In this document: positions 7,428-12,792 of the stretch, in pieces
Numbering within the stretch: position 1 is the stretch's first letter
Layout: every line of letters begins with the position of its first letter
From: Desulfobacterales bacterium
Lineage (GTDB): Bacteria; Desulfobacterota; Desulfobacteria; Desulfobacterales; Desulfosalsimonadaceae
Direction of reading: 5' to 3'
Assembly (NCBI GenBank): GCA_018224315.1
Contig: JAGTVF010000302.1
Coordinates: 1 to 12,792 of the forward strand
DNA: 12,792 bases
The notes under the pieces: model-generated
The model's database searches: none
Told to the model about the DNA's origin: nothing
Seen by the model: only the letters and a program-made list of their open reading frames with translations
Program-made: the position numbers and the translations under genes

Positions 7428-7467
7428 GTTTCCATTGCTCCTGAATATGATTCATTAAATGCGTCTT

Positions 7468-7500
7468 TGCGGCAGATGCAGCCGCGCGTTTTGCGCTGCG
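7468..7500 (-). promoter_or_regulatory. Competing hairpins in the GOGAT operon leader
   Basis: In the transcript, GCGGC (7481-7485 read in reverse) can pair with GCCGC (7469-7473) around a 7-base loop. Alternatively, the same GC-rich block can pair with GCAGCGC on its upstream side (about 7492-7499). The two folds share bases and exclude each other. They end about 26 bases before the Shine-Dalgarno AGGAG at 7442-7438, so they could modulate initiation. The complementarity is seen directly; function is inferred. Confidence 0.3.
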
Positions 7501-7505
7501 CTGTC

Positions 7506-7537
7506 AAAAACACCCGGAACCAAACCAGCACCGGGCG
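7506..7537 (-). terminator. Terminator-like hairpin in the GOGAT leader (possible attenuator)
   Basis: On the minus strand, CGCCCGG (7537-7531), a 13-base loop, and CCGGGTG (7517-7511) form a 7-bp stem with one G-U pair, followed at once by TTTTT (7510-7506). This is the layout of an intrinsic terminator. It lies about 80 bases ahead of the glutaminase start codon and just downstream of a possible promoter, so it would act in the leader and not at a gene end. The long loop makes it only moderately stable. Confidence 0.45.
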
Positions 7538-7555
7538 TTAAATGAATAAGCAATA

Positions 7556-7564
7556 TTTATACCA
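7556..7564 (-). promoter_or_regulatory. Possible extended -10 promoter for the GOGAT operon
   Basis: The minus strand reads TGGTATAAA, an extended -10 (TGnTATAAT-like) within an AT-rich stretch (about 7547-7580). No good -35 hexamer lies at 17 bases, which an extended -10 can tolerate. Transcription would start near 7549 and give a leader of roughly 120 bases. No sigma-54 type (GG-N10-GC) site was seen. Confidence 0.3.
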
Positions 7565-7693
7565 AAATATAAAATCAACACACCGTCGAAGACTGAACCC
7601 TATCTTTGACAGCTCCGCAAAAAGCTGTTTATCCTACTACTGCGGTATTTTTACAGAAAGGAAACCCATAGCGCCCTGGCTGATCGGCGGCAC

Positions 7694-7715
7694 GAAAAAG
7701 CGAGTTTCCTCGCTT
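7694..7715 (-). terminator. Small intrinsic terminator with GAAA tetraloop
   Basis: The minus strand reads AAGCGAG, GAAA loop, CTCGCTT, then TTTC: a perfect 7-bp stem (7698-7704 with 7709-7715) capped by a stable tetraloop and running into a short T-run. It lies about 300 bases past the phosphorylase stop codon and before the proposed GOGAT promoter, so it would insulate the two transcription units. The U-tract is short, which limits confidence. Confidence 0.45.
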
Positions 7716-7922
7716 CAGGAGCCTCCCGGAGCCTCAATTTCCGCTCAAAAGCCCGCTTTTCCGCGCCGCCGTCAGGCAACGAAGTACAATTTCAGCATAA
7801 TGTAAAAAAGGAGTGCCGGGGAAGTCCCGCGGTCAGGATCCGTTTTTGAAGCGACATTGAGTGGTTACGGAAACTTTTTTTACCCGGGCATCATATCTTT
7901 GAGCATCACAAACAGAGCTTCC

Positions 7923-7981
7923 GATGAACATACAATTTTGTTAATTTTTGGCCACAAAATTTACAATTTTGTATGTTCATC
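7923..7981. repeat. AT-rich inverted repeat after the phosphorylase gene
   Basis: GATGAACATACA (7923-7934) and TGTATGTTCATC (7970-7981) are a perfect 12-base inverted repeat. The interior adds AATTTTGT/ACAAAATT pairing and a direct repeat ACAATTTTGT next to each arm. It starts 29 bases after the phosphorylase stop codon. With no T-run after it, it is not a standard terminator; it may protect the 3' end of the mRNA, or be a tiny palindromic insertion. Confidence 0.55.
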
Positions 7982-8010
7982 TGTTCTCTCGAACCGCTGC
8001 CCCTGACCCA

Positions 8011-10173
8011 TCAGCCCCCGCAGTTTTCGGAGCCACGTTCCAGCACATGGGCATAAAACTTGCGATAATACTCCTTGACCATCCGGCGCGAGGAAAAGTG
8101 TGCGGCAGTGGACTTGATGCTTTCTTTCATGTACCGGACCCAGCCGTGGGGGGTGCCGTCTTCGGCCGCTTCATAATACAGAGGGATCATCTCTTGTTCC
8201 AGCAGATCGTATAATTGTGCGGCATCCGCCCGGTCCCGGCCCCTGTCAGCATCCTTTCGATCTGAGCCAAACTGCCAGCCGTTGTTTTTGTTATAGCCCT
8301 CCAGCCACCATCCGTCCGGGATGCTCACATGGGGCACGCCGTTTAAGGCCGCCTTCATGCCGCTGGTGCCGCTGGCCTCCATGGGGGGCACGGGATTGTT
8401 TAACCACGCATCCACGCCGTGGACCATATACTGGCCGAGCTGCTCGTTGTAGTTTTCCACAAAAGCGATTCTGCCGCCCATCTGCGGATCACGGGCAAAT
8501 TCAAATACCCGGTGGATCAGTTCATGGCCTTTTGCGTCCTCTGGATGGGATTTTCCGGCAAATAGGATCTGAACCGGCCGCCAGGGATCATTGACGATTT
8601 TCTTCAGGCGATCCAGGTCATGGAAAATCAGGTCCGCGCGCTTGTATGTGGCAAACCTGCGGGCAAAACCAAGGGTGAGAACCGAGGGATCCAGAAGCGT
8701 GCCCATGCCCATGATCTGGGAGGGACCGGCTTCGCCCGTATCCCAGCGGTCCCGGGCCTTGTGGCGGATATAGTTGACCAGCTTGAGCTTGAGCCAGTAA
8801 TGGAGCTGCCATAGCTCCGAATCCGGAATCTCCTCGATAAACTGCCAAATGGCCGGGTTGTCATGGACATTGATCCAGCCCTCGCCGAAATACTGGTTAA
8901 ACAGCAGCCGCATCTTTGGCTCCAGCCAGGTGGGCAGATGAACCCCGTTTGTCACGTAATCAATGGGCACATCCTCTTCGGCCTTATCCGGCCACATGCA
9001 GTGCCACATGCGGCGGGTGACCTCCCCGTGCTTCTGGCTCACAGCGTTGACATTGCCGGAAAGCCGCAGTGCCAGGGCTGTCATGTTAAACCCGGCGTCG
9101 GGCTTTTCCGGATGCCGGCCCAGATTCATGAACGCGTCCCGGTCGAGTCCCAAAAGCGGCCAGTAGCTTTCCAGGTATTTTCCCACCAGATCAAAGGGGA
9201 AGATATCATGGCCTGCGGGCACCGGGGTGTGGGTGGTAAACAGGCTCATGGCCCCCACCTTTCTGCGTGCCTGCTCAAAATCTGCGCCCTGTTCCACAAA
9301 TTCCCGGATTTTTTCCAGCAGGGCAAAGGCAGCATGCCCCTCGTTTAAATGCAGCATGCCAAAATCGTGGCCCAGGGTCGCCAGCACCCTTGAGCCGCCG
9401 ATACCCAGCAGAATCTCCTGGAGCAGCCGCTGGGTAACGTCGCTGGTATAAAGCCTTTTGGAAATGGCTCTGACCCAGTCGTTGTTGGAAACGATATCGG
9501 TGTCCATGAGATACAGCCCCACCCTTCCCACGGAAACCTTCCATATGCCCACTTCCACGGGAGTATGGTTGATATAGGGTACGGGCACACATACCTGCTC
9601 TCCGTCTTCGGTGAGCAGGCGGCTGATGGATGCGGCATCCTTGTCCACCTTTTGGGTAAAATTTTCCTGCCAGCCGTCACGATTGATCACCTGGTTGAGA
9701 TAACCGCCCGGATACATAAAGCCAACGGCCACCATGGGAATGCCCAGATCGCTGCATTCCTTGAGATGATCGCCGGCCAGAAAGCCCAGCCCGCCGGCAT
9801 AAAAAGGCAGGGAATGATGCAGGCCGTATTCGGCGCTGAAATAGGCGATGGGCAGGGCATCGGGCCGCAGTTCAAACTCCGGGTAAAGCACCCGTTCGTT
9901 TAAATATTTTTCAAACAGATACATCACCAGATCATAATGCCGCAGAAAATTGTCATCCAGGGTGGCTCTGGCCAGCACCCCGGCTGATAACTGCTTTAAC
10001 ATCAGGTCCGGGTTGTGATTGCTTTCCTTCCAGGCCTGGCGGTCAAGCATTTTAAAAAGCATTCGGGCCTGGGGATTCCAGCTCCACCAGAGGTTTTCGG
10101 CCAGACCGCCCAGCCCCTTTATGCGGGTGGGCAGGTTGGGAAAATCATTGTTGCTCAGTTGGTACAACGGCAT
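8011..10173 (-). CDS. glgP: Alpha-glucan (glycogen) phosphorylase, GT35
   Basis: This cytoplasmic enzyme removes glucose from the non-reducing ends of alpha-1,4-glucans with phosphate, giving glucose 1-phosphate. The 720-residue protein starts with a short helical region of the DUF3417 kind (LGGLAENLWWSWNPQARMLF, 21-40). It then shows YFSAEYGLHHSLPFYAGGLGFLAGDHLK (111-138 region), LNEGHAAF (276-283), TTHTPVPAGHD (313-323), TNGVH (408-412), RRFATYKR (505-512), AGKSHP (539-544) and the PLP site EASGTSGMKAAL, with the Schiff-base lysine at K607. This belongs to the bacterial/archaeal group more distant from E. coli MalP/GlgP. It is shorter than the roughly 850-residue members of that group but has all catalytic blocks. 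AAGGAG lies 7 bases before the ATG. It follows the phosphopantetheinyl transferase gene by 48 bases and may share its transcript, though the two functions are unrelated. Confidence 0.95.
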   Translation of the reverse strand: MPLYQLSNNDFPNLPTRIKGLGGLAENLWWSWNPQARMLFKMLDRQAWKESNHNPDLMLKQLSAGVLARATLDDNFLRHYDLVMYLFEKYLNERVLYPEFELRPDALPIAYFSAEYGLHHSLPFYAGGLGFLAGDHLKECSDLGIPMVAVGFMYPGGYLNQVINRDGWQENFTQKVDKDAASISRLLTEDGEQVCVPVPYINHTPVEVGIWKVSVGRVGLYLMDTDIVSNNDWVRAISKRLYTSDVTQRLLQEILLGIGGSRVLATLGHDFGMLHLNEGHAAFALLEKIREFVEQGADFEQARRKVGAMSLFTTHTPVPAGHDIFPFDLVGKYLESYWPLLGLDRDAFMNLGRHPEKPDAGFNMTALALRLSGNVNAVSQKHGEVTRRMWHCMWPDKAEEDVPIDYVTNGVHLPTWLEPKMRLLFNQYFGEGWINVHDNPAIWQFIEEIPDSELWQLHYWLKLKLVNYIRHKARDRWDTGEAGPSQIMGMGTLLDPSVLTLGFARRFATYKRADLIFHDLDRLKKIVNDPWRPVQILFAGKSHPEDAKGHELIHRVFEFARDPQMGGRIAFVENYNEQLGQYMVHGVDAWLNNPVPPMEASGTSGMKAALNGVPHVSIPDGWWLEGYNKNNGWQFGSDRKDADRGRDRADAAQLYDLLEQEMIPLYYEAAEDGTPHGWVRYMKESIKSTAAHFSSRRMVKEYYRKFYAHVLERGSENCGG

Positions 10174-10180
10174 TCAGGGT

Positions 10181-10186
10181 CTCCTT
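10181..10186 (-). promoter_or_regulatory. Ribosome binding site of the glucan phosphorylase gene
   Basis: AAGGAG on the minus strand lies 7 bases ahead of the ATG at 10173, a strong canonical site that fixes the start. It falls in the 48-base gap after the preceding gene, so the phosphorylase has its own initiation site even if co-transcribed. Confidence 0.8.
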
Positions 10187-10221
10187 GGACAAACAATAAA
10201 GATAAAACAGATTTTTTGAAT

Positions 10222-10968
10222 TTATAAAAAGGCATCATGAACCGGCATGCCATTGATATATGCAATATCCGGGCCAGTGAATTTTACGGCAACCGCCCCG
10301 GCATAACCGGGCCGGGGAAAAACCGGCATACTCGTCCATTTTTCATCCATGGAGCAGCCGCGGTCGGCCAGTCCATAGCCGCCGTCGGACCGGTGGCGGA
10401 TTTCGATATCGCCGAGCCGGGCGATGCCCTCACCAGTGGCCTTCAGGTACGCCTCCTTAAGGGTCCAGTACTGATAAAAAAGCGCTCTTGCAGACTCCCT
10501 GGACCGGCTCCGGACAGCCCGGGCCTCGGCTGAAGAAAAAAACCGATCCGCCAGCACGGAAATGTCGGCTGCGGGGTTGATCCATTCAACATCCACGCCA
10601 ACGGGTCCCTTCAGGCAAACGCCGAGCACCATCATGTCACGGGAATGGGACAGATTAAAACAAAAAAAATCAAAAGGCAGGTCATTTTTCAGACCGGGCC
10701 TGCCCCGGCCCTGGTCTGAAAATTCCAGATGCTTTGGACAAATGCCGGTGAGGCCGCCCAGAATCTGGCGCAGTATGCCGTGGGCGGCAACAAAGCGGCG
10801 CCTGTGGGTTTCAGATAAAAGTCGCTCTGCCCGGGCGGCTTCCTCCCGGGAAAGCAGCTGCCTGAACCGGCGGATCTGCCGGGGGCAAATATCCAGGGAT
10901 GCCCGCCACAGGGCAACGCCCCTGGTTTGAAGCGTTTTCATACTCTCCGGCAATTCGAACATGGGCAT
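10222..10968 (-). CDS. 4'-phosphopantetheinyl transferase, Sfp type
   Basis: It moves the phosphopantetheine arm of coenzyme A onto a serine of an acyl, peptidyl or aryl carrier protein. Diagnostic motifs, numbered from the ATG at 10968, are FNLSHSRDMMVLGV (about 104-117), the Mg-binding VGVDVEWI (about 123-130; the D and E are ligands) and YQYWTLKEAYLKATGEGI (about 165-182), the WxxKEA signature. Length is 248 residues, typical of Sfp/Gsp-type two-fold enzymes and about twice AcpS. The start is uncertain. The frame is open to a TTG at 11040, and ATG codons exist at 10968, 10962 and 10941; only the last has a purine-rich GGAG, but just 3 bases away. I use 10968. It lies between an acyl-CoA carboxylase and a glucan phosphorylase. 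The carboxylase neighbour fits a lipid or polyketide role, but no carrier-protein target is in the window. Confidence 0.9.
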   Translation of the reverse strand: MPMFELPESMKTLQTRGVALWRASLDICPRQIRRFRQLLSREEAARAERLLSETHRRRFVAAHGILRQILGGLTGICPKHLEFSDQGRGRPGLKNDLPFDFFCFNLSHSRDMMVLGVCLKGPVGVDVEWINPAADISVLADRFFSSAEARAVRSRSRESARALFYQYWTLKEAYLKATGEGIARLGDIEIRHRSDGGYGLADRGCSMDEKWTSMPVFPRPGYAGAVAVKFTGPDIAYINGMPVHDAFL

Positions 10969-11061
10969 GGGTCTGGCAGCAAAAGTCAATATTTTGTCAC
11001 ATCCTAACCCATCATGCCGGCACAGGCAATTGTTTTTCAAACAAATGTCAAACCAGCCATG

Positions 11062-12792
11062 CTACCACGTATCAATATCCGGTCGTTTTTTACCGGTCCG
11101 GGCGACCTCCGGGGGCATGGCGGCAAGGCCGCGCATGATCCAGTGCCGGGTGTCTGCAGGGTCGATCACGTCGTCGATTTCCAGAAACGATGCCATATTG
11201 ATGGCCTTTCCGTGCTCATAGGACATGGCCACCAGGGAATCGTATAATTCCTGACGCTTTTCCGGGTCTTTTTCCGCCTCCAGGTCCTTTTTAAAACCCA
11301 GCTTCACCGCCCCTTCCAGGCCCATGCCGCCGAATTCGCCCGTGGGCCAGGAGATATTGAACACCGGCCGGTGATAGCCGCCGCCCACCATGGCCATGGC
11401 CCCCAGGCCGTATCCCTTGCGCAGAACCACGGAAAACATCGGGATGGTCGCACCGGCCGCAGTCACAAACATCCGGGCAAAGCGTCGCACCTGCGCGGTT
11501 TTTTCGGCTTCCGGGCCCACCATGAAACCCGGGGTGTCGCAAAGCACCACCATGGGAATGTCAAATGCATCACACAGCTTCATAAAGCGTGCGGCCTTGT
11601 CTGCGGCATCCCCGTCAATGGCCCCGCCCAGGTGCCAGCAGTTGTTGGCCATCAGGCCGAAAGGCCGGCCCTGGATACGAATCAGGGCAGTGATAATACC
11701 CGCGCCGTACTGGCTGCGAAGTTCGGTCACTGAATCGGTATCGGCCAGCAGTGAAATGATTTCAGAGACATTGTAGGCCCTCAGCCGGTTTTCCGGAACA
11801 CACCGCCGCAGCCTGCGCTGGTCTGCGCACTGCCAGTCGGCCACCGGCCCCTGAAAATAGGAAAGGTATTTTTTGGCCGCGGCCACAGCCCCGGCCTCGT
11901 CTTTTACAAGGATGTCAATGACCCCGTTGGGCCCCTGCACACTGGCGGGCCCGATCTGCTCGGGCCGGCATTTGCCCAGGCCGCCGCCTTCGATCATGGC
12001 CGGTCCGCCCATGCCGATGTTGGCATTTTCCGTTGCAATGATCACGTCGCTGCAGCCCAGCAAGGTGGCGTTTCCGGCAAAGCAGTACCCGGAAACGATT
12101 CCCACCAGGGGCACCAGCCCGCTTAAACTGGCATACCGGGTGAAAGTATCCAGGTCCAGTCCGGCCACCCGCAGCTCCATGGCATCCACGTCCCCGGGCC
12201 GGCCCCCGCCGCCTTCGGCAAAAAGCACCACCGGCAGGCGCCATTGCTCGGCCAGATGCAGCATCCGGTCGGTTTTCTGGTGATTAAACGCTCCCTGGGT
12301 GCCGGCCATGGCCGTGTAATCATAGGCCAGCACCATACACCGGGCTTTTTCGTCTTCAAACCGGTCCCCGTTGACCGATCCAATCCCGGTGATCAGTCCG
12401 TCTGCCGGGCTTTTTTGAATCAGTTCCTCCAAAGATCGCCGCCGGCGCTGGGCGGCCACTGCCAGGGCCCCATATTCAATAAAACTGTCATCATCCACCA
12501 GATCGGCGATATTTGCCCTGGCCGTGCGCTGACCGGTTTTTCTGCGTTTTTCAACCGCTTCGGGCCGGGCCTCGTCCATGCAGGCCCGGTGCCGCTCAAA
12601 AACCTCGGCCAGATCCGGCCGGATATGGTCCAGATCCACCTGTTTTTCCGCATCCGCCCGGGCGGCATCCACATGGCTTGGTTCAATCCAGGCCAGCGCC
12701 CGGCCTTTGGCCAGGGTGTCGCCGCGCTGGACACAGATGCGACGGATCACCCCGCTGATACCGGCTTCGATGGCGTGCTGCATTTTCATGGC
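11062..12792 (-). CDS. Fused biotin-dependent acyl-CoA carboxylase: biotinyl tail plus carboxyltransferase (cut by right edge)
   Basis: The frame runs through the right edge. Its first residues there are Ala-Met-Lys-Met, the biotin attachment motif, with the lysine codon at 12784-12786. So the gene is a biotin carboxylase-BCCP-carboxyltransferase fusion whose N-terminal part lies outside the window, and the Met at 12789 is not a start. After the BCCP half (GVIRRICVQRGDTLAKG) comes a linker, then the N-lobe of the carboxyltransferase (FAEGGGGRPGD; GYCFAGNATLLGCSDVIIA; GMGGPAMIEGGGLG). The C-lobe follows (NNCWHLGGAIDGDAADKAARF; LCDTPGFMVGPEAE; LRKGYGLGAMAM; WPTGEFGGMGLEGAV). These glycine-rich oxyanion loops are those of the acyl-CoA carboxylase beta class (propionyl-, methylcrotonyl- and geranyl-CoA carboxylases). 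The enzyme carboxylates an acyl-CoA; the substrate cannot be told from sequence. The best fit is the single-chain, long-chain acyl-CoA carboxylase type of about 1100 residues. It ends about 93 bases before the phosphopantetheinyl transferase gene. Confidence 0.9.
   Translation of the reverse strand, partial: AMKMQHAIEAGISGVIRRICVQRGDTLAKGRALAWIEPSHVDAARADAEKQVDLDHIRPDLAEVFERHRACMDEARPEAVEKRRKTGQRTARANIADLVDDDSFIEYGALAVAAQRRRRSLEELIQKSPADGLITGIGSVNGDRFEDEKARCMVLAYDYTAMAGTQGAFNHQKTDRMLHLAEQWRLPVVLFAEGGGGRPGDVDAMELRVAGLDLDTFTRYASLSGLVPLVGIVSGYCFAGNATLLGCSDVIIATENANIGMGGPAMIEGGGLGKCRPEQIGPASVQGPNGVIDILVKDEAGAVAAAKKYLSYFQGPVADWQCADQRRLRRCVPENRLRAYNVSEIISLLADTDSVTELRSQYGAGIITALIRIQGRPFGLMANNCWHLGGAIDGDAADKAARFMKLCDAFDIPMVVLCDTPGFMVGPEAEKTAQVRRFARMFVTAAGATIPMFSVVLRKGYGLGAMAMVGGGYHRPVFNISWPTGEFGGMGLEGAVKLGFKKDLEAEKDPEKRQELYDSLVAMSYEHGKAINMASFLEIDDVIDPADTRHWIMRGLAAMPPEVARTGKKRPDIDTW

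Larger units (their letters stand above)
7428..8010. other. Long intergenic region between glucan phosphorylase and the GOGAT operon
   Basis: This 583-base stretch has no gene I can support. It is richer in A and T and in small hairpins than its surroundings. From right to left in transcription order it holds an AT-rich inverted repeat (7923-7981), a direct repeat GGAGCCTC at 7718-7725 and 7728-7735, a terminator-like hairpin (7694-7715), a small hairpin ACAGCT/AGCTGT near 7609-7628, a possible promoter (7556-7564), a second terminator-like hairpin (7506-7537) and competing hairpins at 7468-7500 just before the GOGAT operon. A plus-strand open frame at 7542-7805 (87 codons) shows no recognisable domain, and I do not call it a gene. 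Confidence 0.6.

Noticed and set aside
7542..7805. Plus-strand open frame of 87 codons in the intergenic region
   Set aside because: It has no convincing ribosome binding site and no motif, and it crosses several hairpins that make sense on the minus strand. It looks like chance.
7801..7840. Resemblance to part of a cobalamin riboswitch (GGGGAAGTCC followed by CGCGGTCAGGATCCG)
   Set aside because: Only a short stretch matches by eye. The conserved B12-box and multi-stem core are missing, and no cobalamin or transport gene follows on that strand.
10969..11040. Longer form of the phosphopantetheinyl transferase from a TTG at 11040
   Set aside because: The added 24 residues (Cys-rich, no domain) precede where the family normally begins, and the TTG lies in a small TTGTTT/AAACAA inverted repeat with no good Shine-Dalgarno sequence. 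It is not fully excluded.
1..12792. CRISPR array, tRNA, rRNA, transposase, toxin-antitoxin or prophage genes
   Set aside because: No regularly spaced direct repeats, cloverleaf, rRNA-like stretch or matching proteins were seen on either strand.

Overview
The window holds seven genes, all on the minus strand, so transcription runs from right to left. Two are cut by the window edges. The base composition is GC-rich. The mix of genes points to a sulfate-reducer-like member of the Desulfobacterota (Desulfobacteria): a split, ferredoxin-decorated glutamate synthase, a fused biotin-dependent acyl-CoA carboxylase, a bacterial-type CarAB, and a palindromic intergenic element of a style I associate with that group. 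This placement is inference from gene architecture, not a database match.

Layout from the right edge, in transcription order. (1) 12792-11062: the biotinyl tail and complete carboxyltransferase half of a fused acyl-CoA carboxylase, whose biotin-carboxylase half lies outside the window. (2) 10968-10222: a Sfp-type 4'-phosphopantetheinyl transferase. (3) 10173-8011: an alpha-glucan (glycogen) phosphorylase of family GT35. (4) 8010-7428: a 583-base intergenic region with an AT-rich inverted repeat, terminator-like hairpins and a plausible promoter and leader for the next operon. (5) 7427-2142: a three-gene glutamate synthase (GOGAT) operon. It encodes a class II glutaminase subunit, an FMN synthase subunit with two N-terminal [4Fe-4S] motifs, and a fusion of the GltB GXGXG domain to a GltD-type FAD/NAD(P)H oxidoreductase with a Cys-rich ferredoxin tail. 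A 124-base, highly self-complementary element sits between the second and third genes. (6) 2141-1950: a structured intergenic region with a 36-base dyad and three mutually exclusive hairpin arms. (7) 1949-1: carA, then the 5' part of carB.

Functionally, the left two thirds handle glutamine nitrogen. GOGAT turns glutamine plus 2-oxoglutarate into two glutamates: ammonia comes from the glutaminase subunit, and electrons run from the FAD subunit through Fe-S clusters to FMN. CarA uses glutamine ammonia for carbamoyl phosphate, feeding pyrimidines and arginine. The right third holds carbon and lipid functions: acyl-CoA carboxylation, carrier-protein activation and glycogen breakdown. No mobile-element protein, CRISPR array, rRNA or tRNA was seen. 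The most unusual material is non-coding: the palindrome inside the GOGAT operon and the alternative-hairpin leaders ahead of the GOGAT operon and carA.
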